Assembly (NCBI RefSeq): GCF_000002985.6
Contig: NC_003279.8
Span: 10,912,001 to 10,976,000, forward strand
Direction: 5' to 3'
From: Caenorhabditis elegans
Taxonomy: Eukaryota > Nematoda > Chromadorea > Rhabditida > Rhabditidae
Length of the DNA: 64,000 bases
A program made the position numbers and the translations under genes. Within the stretch, counting starts at the first letter, position 1. Every line of letters begins with the position of its first letter. This document shows, in pieces, positions 1-9,415 of this stretch. The notes below the pieces were generated by a model that was given only the letters and a program-made list of their open reading frames with translations, was not told where the DNA came from and made no database searches.

Positions 1-50
1 TGAAATTCTTAAACTTTTAATTAAAATAATTTGTTTTTAATCTAACTTAC

Positions 51-186
51 CACCACTGAAGTTCACTACTGTTCCATCAACTATAATATCACATCCTTTT
101 CGAATTTCAGGAAAATACCAAAAAATTGCAAAGGAAATTGAAAAAACTAGACAACCATAAAATAATTTCTGGATTCGCGTTGTCAT
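51..186 (-). CDS. First exon of a carbohydrate sulfotransferase paralogue (rest beyond left edge)
   Basis: Read on the minus strand from the ATG at 186, one exon of 136 bases runs to a consensus donor (GTAAG) just below position 51. It encodes a short basic N-terminus, one hydrophobic signal-anchor segment (about residues 8-27) and the sequence DGTVVNFSG. This matches DGKVVDFSG at the end of exon 1 of the complete sulfotransferase at 5064-7092, and both first exons are exactly 136 bases with the same splice phase. The two genes are therefore inverted paralogues of the nematode Sulfotransfer_2-type carbohydrate sulfotransferase family, predicted Golgi type II membrane enzymes that move sulfate from PAPS to glycans. 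The catalytic part lies outside the window, so intactness cannot be judged. Confidence 0.75.
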
Positions 187-1189
187 TGTTCGGATAGAAA
201 TTCAAAATTTCAACATTTCGAAGTGTTTTATAGATGAGTTCTGATTTTTTAGATCCGACAGGAAGATTCAATTTTGGAAAAGAACAATGAGGAGAAGTGG
301 AGTGAGGCAGGTTTTCATCTCTATCTGATTTTTGATGGTGAAACACTTTTTCTCTACAAAATTTTTTGTTAATTTCCTATAGGATGGCAAAAAAATTAGA
401 TTTTCAAGCAATTTGTACACAAGGGAAGTAGGACATGCCTAGCGCCTTTTTCAAAAATACACGGTTTTTCGTTAAACACAAGAAAACGGTAATGTTATTA
501 TCGAATAGAAATAGACTTAATAAAATTTTCTAAACTCTCAATGACTGCAATAAGATTTATATAGAATTAAAACTGACGCTTGATCAACGTGTGTTTGGTT
601 CAATTCTTAAATTTTTTTTGTTTTTTTTTAACTTTTATTTAATCTCCAATAAACTCCGTTTTGAAGGTTTCTTGCTCCCCAAAACGTATATTACCAGCTT
701 TGAACACTAAAAGAATTTTGAGAATTTAGAAAATTTTAACATTTTTCCCATTTGGTTCCACACAGAAATTTCAAAAAAAAAATTTTTTTTCAATTCTTCC
801 CCAACTCTTCAATTCTTCACCATTCTTCTCTTGTTCACTCTTCAATTCTTCCCCATTCCCATATTCCATTGTATCTGTTATTCCTCGAATAAAGTAACTC
901 TGAGCTAATCTCAGAGGCTAGAAATCCCACTGTCCATCTGCACATATTATTTATGGTGCATCGACTAAACTAACTCAACCGCGTGGCATTCTTCAAAGGC
1001 GAGCATCAGTGAGTTTCTTATTCCTTTTGTCAAAAGTAAAGTTCAAAGCTTTCAAACAAAAGAAAAAGGTTTGAAACAAGTCAAGGAAAAAAATCACTTG
1101 ACTAAAATCCCGATAAAAAATTACCGAGAATAACAAAAATTCAAAACTCTAGGAAAAGCTTGCAAAAAGCAAAAGCAAGCTCATCAACA
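187..1189. other. Intergenic, AT-rich; possible retrotransposon leader at right end
   Basis: No supported gene. It should contain the 5' flank of the minus-strand sulfotransferase starting at 186. From roughly 780 the sequence becomes C/T-rich with an AATAAAG at about 888 and leads without interruption into the gag ORF at 1197. That suggests the right part (about 800-1196) is the LTR end and leader of the BEL/Pao element, but I could not find a matching second LTR copy. Confidence 0.4.
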
Positions 1190-1196
1190 ATATAAG

Positions 1197-1832
1197 ATGA
1201 GCCTGCAATATAAACTTTCTGGAGTAACAAAATCAGTAAATTCTCTTAATAGTCTCATACAGTTATGGGCTGAAAAAGTAAAAACATTTTCATCAAGAGA
1301 TCTTACTACGGTTGAAATTGGAAACGCAACAGAAGCGATAGGCCAAATTGAAAGCAAACTTGCAAATGTAGACAAATCTATGTTAGCACTAACAATTGCG
1401 GCGGATGAAATTGAGGTTCAAAGAGAGGTCGATAAGTGTCTAAACAAAATAGACAAAGTCACAGATTTAATGGAAGAAAGCCAAGAAATCCGTGACACGC
1501 TTCATGCATCCGTCAAAAGGTCACAAGTAAGAATACAAAATCTTACAAGACCAACAACAGTAGCACCGATTCTGAATGAAAATAAATCATCGGATTCAGC
1601 GCTACCAAAGATAAAGATTCCCACTTTCAATGGAGAAAGATGGGAATTTGACAGTTTCTGGACAATCTTCGAAGAGCTCGTGCACAAAAAAGAGTTACCA
1701 GATATGGTTAAATTCATGCACTTAATCAACGCTCTTCAAGGAGAAGCCAAAACACTGGTGAGTAAAATTCAGGTTACTCCTGAACACTACACCACAGCCA
1801 TTGAGGCACTAAAGAAAAAGTATACTGTAGGC
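1197..1832 (+). pseudogene. Truncated gag of a BEL/Pao LTR retrotransposon
   Basis: An uninterrupted frame from the ATG at 1197 reads through a helical N-terminus into PKIKIPTFNGERWEFDSFW and a following helical segment ending ALKKKYT. This is the hallmark of the DUF1759 gag domain of Pao/BEL elements. The frame then runs into unrelated sequence at about 1833 that looks like LTR DNA, so the zinc knuckle, protease, reverse transcriptase, RNase H and integrase are all missing. The frame itself has no stop, so the internal deletion is probably fairly recent. Family assignment is firm; which Cer family it belongs to cannot be said by eye. Confidence 0.75.
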
Positions 1833-2037
1833 GGGGTGCTCCGCTCCTGCCTATTAGTGTGGATCTCTTTATTCCACTCTCGTATGGTTAGGGACCGAGC
1901 CCAGGTTCTAGGTCCAATAGTAGAATATATAAGAATTTATATAAGAAAGATATAATAAGAAACAGTAGAGTAAGTTAGATACAATAGAAGTAGGATCATA
2001 TGCGAGTCGGGCTCAACCATTACCTCTCGAGGTTGCC
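1833..2037 (+). mobile_element. Probable LTR remnant following the truncated gag
   Basis: Starting with TGTAGGCGGGG at about 1829-1839, this stretch is unlike the coding sequence it interrupts: it is GC-rich at first, then carries repeated TATAAGAA-type motifs, as in a retroelement promoter/LTR. It abuts the gag fragment on the left and the 94-bp tandem array on the right. The TG start is LTR-like, but no second copy is present in the window for comparison. Confidence 0.4.
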
Positions 2038-2521
2038 GACAAATCAATGGGAAAATCATCAATTTCTGAAGGCAGTAATTCTCAAAATCTTCTGTTCTCT
2101 AAATATTGGGTGCGTTTCGATGTCCTTTGTAGACAAATCAATGGGAGAATCATCAATTTCTGAAGGCAGTAATTCTCAAAATCTTCTGTTCTCTAAATAT
2201 TGGGTGCTTTTCGATGTCCTTTGTAGACAAATCAATGGGAGAATCATCAATTTCTGAAGGCAGTAATTCTCAAAATCTTCTGTTCTCTAAATATTGGGTG
2301 CTTTTCGATGTCCTTTGTAGACAAATCAATGGGAGAATCATCAATTTCTGAAGGCAGTAATTCTCAAAATCTTCTGTTCTCTAAATATTGGGTGCTTTTC
2401 GATGTCCTTTGTAGACAAATCAATGGAAAAATCATCAATTTCTGAAGGCAGTAATTCTCAAAATCTTCTGTTCTCTAAATATTGGGTGCTTTTCGATGCC
2501 CTATGTAGACAAATCAATGGG
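2038..2521. repeat. 94-bp tandem repeat, five copies plus a stub
   Basis: The unit begins GACAAATCAATGGGAGAATC and starts at 2038, 2132, 2226, 2320, 2414 and 2508, giving a constant 94-bp period and a 14-base final stub. The copies differ at only a few positions, so the array is young. Short open frames across it are translations of the repeat, not genes. Confidence 0.95.
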
Positions 2522-2689
2522 ATTTTTTTTCCTTTTTTTTGGGATGAAAAAATTCGCAAAAAATTTTCCCGTGGTGGAGAGTTGAACTCATTTTTCATAA
2601 ACCAAATTTGAGCTGCCCGCTGAGCCCCGTTCGGTTTTTTCTATCTCAAGTAGTAAAATATTTAATTTTTTACAGTTTATGGTGGAACA

Positions 2690-3613
2690 CAGGAAGTATT
2701 GTGAGCATTGACTACGCAAACTTGAAGGAATTGATGAATATACTCGAATCAATAAATCAAAAATCAACGGTTTCTATGAAACATTTGCAATAGACCACAT
2801 TGATTTATTAATGAACCATCAGCATTTATTTGGGACAATCAAAAATTCATTGAGCCACCCAATATTTCGGAAATGTTATCGTGTGGAATGTTACGGGTGG
2901 AATGGTTCCCTTAATACAGAAGAAATGAATTTTATACGAAGAAACATTGATTTGAGGCATGGATTTAAGGTTCGATGTCAGTGTGAAGAAAGCTTCAATA
3001 AAGAGCTCGTAAGTATTGGATTATTTTTATTTTCAAAACATAAAATTTTATTCAGCTATTCGATATTCCTGAAATTGAAATTGTACATGCCCAACTTATT
3101 TCTTCGGGAGATTTTAAGGGAATGAAGTGTAAAATAGTCAGGCTCTGGCGGCACTCATTCACACCAAAAGGGCTCAATCAGGTAATCCGCCTGTGGTTGT
3201 CAAGTGACATACCTAATCTACGGAGACTACGGATGAATGAATTTTTGCAACCTGCTAACTACGAAGAAGCATTACAAAAATTTAACTATAAGCCATGGGA
3301 TGGACTTATTGCCGATTTTGCTGGTCAATAAAACTTTTCAAAATTTTTTAAAGTATCACCAGTCACCTACAATTTTTTGGTTGATCACTTTTTTAAAAGA
3401 TACTAAGTGCTGTAAATTATCAAAAAAGTATAAAACGATTCAATAAAAAAATGTTTAATTTCAACTTGTAAATTAGTATTCAGATATGGAATGGAATCAT
3501 TCGATTGTATTGACGGATGGGATATTGAGAGAAGTGGTGGGCAAATTGCTACCTTATTATTTATTGACGAAAGTGTGGAATTCGTTGTATGGGACATTGA
3601 TGATTGTCGTTAA
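2690..3613 (+). pseudogene. Broken F-box-associated (FBA_2) gene, 3' part only
   Basis: Spliced pieces read as the C-terminal half of a nematode FBA_2 protein: an exon after TTTTACAG at 2690, a good intron at 3010-3056, then GLNQVIRLWLSSDIPNLRRL (the FBA_2 core) and a last exon around 3484-3613 reading FDCIDGWDIERSGG... and ending VVWDIDDCR-stop, the typical family ending. The first two blocks do not join: near 2790 the frame needs one extra base (CAATAGACC where a homologue would have CAAATAGACC), and no clean splice joins 3320 to the last exon in phase. No F-box start is seen; the upstream flank is the retroelement and 94-bp array, so the 5' end was probably lost to them. Related to the intact gene at 9416-11484. 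Confidence 0.65.
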
Positions 3614-5063
3614 TGTACAGTTGCTCAATTTCAAACCAATTTTCAAATTTTACACGTATTTTGCCTATGAACTTCTGAATTTTTTTGTTGCTATCTCTTA
3701 CTTTTGCAGGAAATTTGAATTGTAATAGATTTTTCAAACAATTTTGGCAGAAAATGCAAAGTTTGTCGTGAGTATAAATTTTAAAAATTCAAAAAAAGAG
3801 AGATTCCCATTCCAATTTATTCTTGAAACTCAATTTTTCCTATGTAATTCCAATGTAAAAGTTCCAGAAAATTTTTGGCGGTAATTATTTAAAAAATTGT
3901 CAGAATTCAAATTTTCAATATTTTAAAACGTTTTGGGGCAGTTTTTGGCACAAACTCAATTTTTAATTATTTGATAGTAATATCAGAAAATTAAAGTTTT
4001 CAATTTCAGAAAATTAACGTTTATTCAATAACTTTAAAAACCATTTTCAATTTAATTTTTCCCGCTTCTCATCCCTTGAAAAATTAATTTTTCAATAAAA
4101 TAACACTGAATTAGCGTAGTTGGACGTGATCTATAGAAAATCTTCATGAGGGAAAATTGAGAAGAAAAACCCCGAATGTTCAGGAAGAAATTAAGCGTGC
4201 AATTGCGCGATATTGATCAAAAATGTCCTTTATATGTGTTTCGGCGTTTTTTAGAACAGTTTTTATTGGATACAAAGCCTTCAGAAATCTAGTGAGAGAT
4301 ATTTTATAGTAGTATTAGACATAGTTTTTTTTTAAAGTTTTTGTTTTATCTTATCGCAGATTTTGAAAACCACACCCAAAACGAAAAAAATTGGAAAGTT
4401 TTGTTTTATGTTTCTCATCAAATAAATACATTTGTTTTTTTTGGTAATATTACTGTTGCCATTTGTAAAAAAATCTGAAAAACTCAAAATTTACCTCAAA
4501 TTCTGAAATTCTCAGATATGTTTTACTACAAAAAATTCAGCATATTTCAAGAGCACGTGGAATATTAGAAAGTCGATCTGAAGTTGCTTTCAGGCAACTT
4601 TTTCAAACTGGCAAAGGAAAGCTTTTTCCGGTAGTTGGCACAAAAAGTTTTTGTCAACGGGCGCAACGACGCAGTTAAGTTTTTTTTTTTTGAATTTTTA
4701 GCAGTTTTCAAATACTGAAAAACCGGTAAAATCAAAAAAAAAAGCTGTAAAAAATATCTAACTGCACTTTTGTACAAGCATTTTTTTGTCGACATAAAAA
4801 TTCTTCTATTTAATTGAGAATAGTTCTCTTCCAATTCTCTTTCACAAAATTCAGATAAGTGTCTAGTGTCTTCTTATATCTGTCTTCTGCACACCTCAAT
4901 ACGCTTTTAAAAAAGCAAAAATATCTTCCCGCCCCATTATTTATAATAAAAATCCGGTATTTTCCTAAGTGAGTATGCTGTTTGGAAGATTGAATATTCA
5001 GATTAAAATGATCACGAACATGGAAAATAATTTTTCTTCACTACATTCAGAAAATTTTTGAGA
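3614..5063. other. AT-rich intergenic stretch without a supported gene
   Basis: About 1.45 kb of A/T-run sequence between the broken FBA_2 gene and the sulfotransferase. Homopolymer-rich, no splice-linked open frames, no clear tandem repeat. An 89-codon minus-strand frame at 4565-4834 has no domain signature and I treat it as chance. The last few hundred bases should contain the sulfotransferase promoter. Confidence 0.5.
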
Positions 5064-7092
5064 ATGAATGTCAAAGCATTGAAATTCTCAAACATTTTTC
5101 TACTTATTCTGCTAATATTGGGTTTATACTTCTATTTGATAAAACCTAGTAGATTAGCAGTTGTTGTGGTTGATGGAAAAGTTGTAGATTTTAGTGGAGG
5201 TAATTTAATTTAATTTTAAATTTAATTAAATAACTGTATTAATATCAATTTCAGTCGAGGAGTTCATCGTTCCATTTGTCAATTTTACGCAATTGTTTTA
5301 TGTAAGTTTTGGATTTTTCTCAATTTTTTCTCTGTAGCATATTCATTTGCCTTGCACATTATCTTGTGAAAAATGCTCCCTTCTTAATTGAATTTATGGG
5401 CTAAGGCTTCAAGGTCCTCCAACTGCCTACTACCAAGGTGCACGGTAAAACATCATGTGTGGAATCAGAGACCAGACTACCCTCAAAACTCCAAAAAAGG
5501 TGGTAGATATGCACGTAGGCATGGCAAATACTCATGGACTCCAGAATTATTGCCTTTTCTACCTCTTTAACACGCCTACTTCTTACTTGGGCGTCTTTTG
5601 TTCTTCTTCATACCTTTCTGACTACATGCCTACTTCCTACCTACTTGCTTACCTGTCTACACTATCACTGCCTGCCGACTTATCTGCCTACATTTATAAA
5701 TGCATTCTTAAAAATCAACCTTATACATGCCTATATACTTACGTGCTTCAGGCCTGCTTGTCTATTTTTTATTCCCTAGTTTCCGCAACCTTTACAGTTA
5801 AACTGCAGTAACCCAAATTTTGTTCAGGTGGCTCCAAAGCACAAACTGATTTCTTGTGGAATTCGGAAATCAATGACTCAATTAACAATGAACATAATGT
5901 GCCTACTTTACAACGAAACACAATTCTACGACGACAATCAGAGCCTCAATGACACGTGGCTCACCGAGAGGTACAGTAACCCACCTGATTGGCTTTTAGT
6001 GCAAGGCATCCGCAACTTGCCTACGCCTACTGGTTTGGTAGTTTTCTATTTCCAGAAAATGTCTTGAAAACGACGACTTCATTTATCCCACGGAATCTCT
6101 GGAAAATGATATCGAAACTGCAAGATTCGCGTTCATTCGTGACCCGATCCAAAGATTTGTGTCGCTGTATCTCAACAAGTGTGTACGGTAGGTAGGTTTT
6201 CTGGTTTTCAAATATAAATATTTCCAACTTCTATGTAGAGAGAAATCGTGCTATAATTGCGGAGACGACATGAGATGTACAGTTTGGAAAATCTATGAAG
6301 GATTGAAAAAAATTCAAGATCATTGGGATGGGCACTCAGAGATTGGGTTTATGGAAGGACACGCCGCACCGTTGTCTTGGTAGGTGTAGGTTTCAGGGCC
6401 TGCCTGACATTTTTCCCATCAGCTGTCTATGCCAATTTCGCTTTAGGAAAGACGCAAAAACCTGCGTGCCTGATCTTAATCTAGGAGACTGGATGTTTGA
6501 TTCCGCTAGTTTTTTTTGGTCTGAACAGTCTGGGTTGAAAAACCATCGTACATACTTTTCGGAAACGCCTCGACCGGTATCAGATATAAAATAAAAACTT
6601 CGGTTTTCTTTCGGTAAAAATGAAATTTTCGTAATCTACCTTATCTTCTTGTTTCAGGAACTGCGATTTCGACAAGGATCTCCCAAAATGGCAGTTGTTA
6701 ATGATGGGAGCAGACTCAAATGAAAGAAAATCATCGATTTTACATTTGGCTAACATTTTGAAGAAACAAGGAGTTAAACAGGAACTTGTTGAGAAAATTC
6801 AAGAGGATATGATTGGTACGTTTATTGTTAGACATAAAGCAGACCGGTTTTTTGTGCCTACTAAAGTTGGATGAAATTTCAAACTAATTATAAATCATTT
6901 TCAGCCGGCGAAACAGGCCACTCTACCCATAAGTCTGCAGAAAGAATTGAAGCAGAAAGACAAGTACGAGAAGATCCATTTATTCGAGATTTACTTCATA
7001 AAATTTATTTCTTTGATTATGTTGTATTTCCATTTAAAAGAGATCACTTGGATCCAAAGTATCAGTCCAATTTTTGGACGTTACCTAAATAA
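5064..7092 (+). CDS. Carbohydrate sulfotransferase (Sulfotransfer_2-like), 314 aa
   Basis: Seven exons: 5064-5199, 5255-5301, 5828-5970, 6056-6187, 6239-6379, 6658-6815, 6905-7092; phases agree at every junction (945 coding bases). The product has a type II signal anchor (about residues 7-27), then the 5'-PAPS-binding region PKHKLISCGIRKSM (64-77, basic R74/K75) and the 3'-phosphate-binding motif FIRDPIQRFVS (135-145), followed by a cysteine-rich segment and a C-terminus ending NFWTLPK. These motifs are diagnostic of the HNK-1/chondroitin-type carbohydrate sulfotransferases expanded in nematodes, which act in the Golgi. It faces away from the partial paralogue at 51-186, and a relic of its last exon lies at 7861-7924. 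The acceptor glycan is unknown. Intron 2 holds a TGCCTAC-type repeat. Confidence 0.85.
5565..5775. repeat. Degenerate TGCCTAC/CTTACCTAC minisatellite in an intron
   Basis: Intron 2 of the sulfotransferase is packed with variants of TGCCTAC, CTACCTACTTGCC and CTGCC spaced 7-12 bases apart. A few isolated copies recur in later introns of the same gene (for example around 6017 and 6855). It also contains C/T-biased frames that look like short proteins but are repeat translations. Confidence 0.6.
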
Positions 7093-7180
7093 AATTGAGT
7101 TTCATTGCCAAAAATGTTTCATTAATGTAAGTAAAATTTAAATTTAAATAATTGTTTTCAAAATCAAGAAAATTAATAAA

Positions 7181-7780
7181 TCACTCGTAGAACATATTGA
7201 GGTCGTCAGAAGCCAGTCGCCTGGTTTTGTTCAGCACTTGATGACTTTGAGGTATCTGAAAATTGATTTAAATATTCTACGGACCAAAAACCAATATCAA
7301 AAACTGTCCTACCATATTTAGTTCCTAATAAATAAATAAAAACCATGCAAACAAAAATCAATAAAATCAATAAATCCTATGCTACAACAACAATAGTATG
7401 CCCAGTCATCGTACCAGTTCGTTCCATTTTCGTTTTATTCTGTTGGAATACTGAAACAGCTCCCATTACTGTAGTAGATCGTTTTACGCCGATACGGTCA
7501 CGAAGTGCTCTGGAAGTACAGACAAGGGTGAATCGGGGGAAATCAGAGTTGAGCAATCAGGTGAAGATCTTGAAAAATTGATACAAGCTAGCTCACGAGC
7601 TTCGCTCAATATATTTTTCCTTAACTTTTTTGAATGCGTCTTCCGGGTGAGGCTCTTGCCCTCAAGAAACCCAAAAACTCACTTGTTAACAATAAAATAT
7701 ATGATGGGATACACTCCACTATTTAATATCCACATAAAGTTCAAAGCTGTGTAGCTCCAAAGGTTCTGGGGGAGCATCCA
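7181..7780 (-). pseudogene. Last three exons of a class A GPCR, no front end
   Basis: On the minus strand three exons join in phase: 7780-7683, 7509-7386 and 7255-7181. They read a seventh transmembrane helix with LNSGVYPIIYFIVNK (an NPxxY-like motif, N...P..Y), a helix 8 KALRDRIGVKR, a Ser/Thr-rich cytoplasmic tail and a stop. Splice sites are consensus and phases fit (2, then 0). The stop lies 88 bases from the stop of the convergent sulfotransferase, a normal tail-to-tail spacing. No other transmembrane exon is recognisable up to about 9.4 kb; instead a relic of the sulfotransferase C-terminus sits just upstream. I infer a partial duplication or 5' deletion. It could still be expressed as an extended 3' part of something unseen, but as found it cannot make a receptor. 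Confidence 0.6.
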
Positions 7781-7860
7781 CTGAAAATTATTAATTTAAA
7801 AAAAGGCTACGTTGAGAGACGCATAGCGCTCTACAAAAGACTTAATTGGTTTAAACTCAC

Positions 7861-7924
7861 TGAATTTAAAAGAGATCACTTGGATCCAAAATATCAGTCC
7901 AATTTCTGGAAGCTACCCGCATAA
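7861..7924 (+). pseudogene. Relic of a sulfotransferase last exon
   Basis: Sixty-four bases reading FKRDHLDPKYQSNFWKLPA-stop are nearly identical to the last codons of the sulfotransferase ending at 7092 (FKRDHLDPKYQSNFWTLPK). No splice acceptor or further coding sequence precedes it that I can recognise. It marks a local partial duplication of the sulfotransferase 3' end. Confidence 0.85.
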
Positions 7925-9415
7925 ATAATAGTTTTGTCTTTTGTGATATTTTATGACAGCAACATTTTTTCTGAAAATTTCCATTTACAAAGCAGCTGAC
8001 ATCGATCAAGAACCACATCTCAGTAGGTACCACATATTTTCAATTTTCACGGAAAAGAGCAATATAGCACATTATAAGATGTAATGGAACCGACCATCTA
8101 CTAGTTTCTTAAAACTATGCTTCTACAGTACCCATACAGTAGGGATATATTTTTTTGGTAAAATAAAATGCCTCGAAAACCACAATTTTTTGTTCAGTTT
8201 CTTGCTAGAAATCAACTATTTGCAGAAAATATTTTAATCAATTTTTTGTGGTAGCAAGACTAGCCCCAAAAAAAACCACGCCAATTTTCTAATTGGAATT
8301 CTGAAAAAGTGGTGTTAGCCTACCTACTTTCACCTGGTGTTTTGACACAAGGATTTTGCTTTTTCTTTCTTTCGTTTTTTTTTAATTTGCTCGTGAAAAT
8401 TAGGAAAAAATTTGAAAATCTATAGGAATTTCTCTGAAAATTGTAATTTCGATAAGATTTTCCAGGCGTTGTAAAATTTTCGTTAATATTCTTCTCAATT
8501 CCCCTTTTTTCGGCCTCCAGAAATTGCGAGAAAGTTGTTTTTGAATGTTGTGACGTCACTGGCTTCTCACAAGAGAAGTCGTATGACGTCACACCGTGCA
8601 AAAAATGTTCCCCACTGTTTTCGGAGATCAAGCCTGTTGAGAAGACAATTTTAAATAGAAATTTGGAAATTTTCCCTAATCGGGCAAATTTGGGTTCACG
8701 AAATCTGGTGAGCTTTTTAAAAAAGTTTTTGGAAGCTTTATTGATTTTTTGTTGGAAAAATTCAATTTTTGGGTATAAAAAAACTTGGGAGTCACACTTT
8801 CCCAAAATCGACAACCCGGAAGTTCCCATTCCAAACGCTCTTATCTCTTCTTTCCTGCTACTCTTTCTCTTCTTACTCAAAACCTGAAAAGCATGACGGT
8901 GTTTCCATAGTGATATGCTTCTCCCTTTCACTCGCACCCAATTGCTAATTGGCGGGGAGACGGCTCCGTGAGCATCATGTTAGATATAACTGAATAGTTG
9001 GAGAATCAGAGATTGAGTAAAAAATAAAATAGAAGGGTAATGATAATGATAGGTTGGAATTGGAGAAGAAAAGAAGGCGGAGTTTCGTGTATCGGGAGCC
9101 TTATCACTGATTTTGGAGCGTACTCGAAAAGTGATATTATTTCATTTTTCAAAATTTATTTTTCAGTTCCATTCCTAGCTTTTAATCTGAAGAATTACAC
9201 AAGCTTCACGGGCCGTACCAGCGGTATTTAGTGCATTTTTTCGTACATATTTTTTTAGAGTATTATTTTTTTTATAAGATTAGCTAGAGTGCTTGGAAAA
9301 CATTTTGAGACTAGAGTACAAAATTTTCGCCAAAAATTTAACAGACATCTAATTTTGCAGTATTCCAATAGTTTAAAGCCAGTGGTTTTTCCAACAAAGC
9401 ACAACTTTTTGCAGT
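7925..9415. other. Intergenic stretch without a supported gene
   Basis: Contains a 205-codon minus-strand frame (8320-8937) with no domain signature, made mostly of K/F/S-rich AT-codon sequence; I do not call it a gene. Around 8550-8600 two TGACGTCAC-type motifs (CRE-like) flank an inverted GAGAAG/CTTCTC pair. A trans-splice-like TTTTTGCAG lies directly before the ATG at 9416, so the right end should hold the promoter of the FBA_2 gene. Confidence 0.4.

Noticed and set aside
107-346. 79-codon minus-strand frame
   Set aside because: Overlaps the real sulfotransferase exon 1 (51-186) in a different frame and has no domain.
5388-5811. Overlapping Tyr/Thr/Cys/Leu-rich frames
   Set aside because: Lie in sulfotransferase intron 2 and translate the TGCCTAC repeat.
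8320-8937. 205-codon minus-strand open frame
   Set aside because: No domain, no splice or promoter context, K/F/S-rich A/T-codon composition; the CRE-like motifs inside argue for noncoding DNA.
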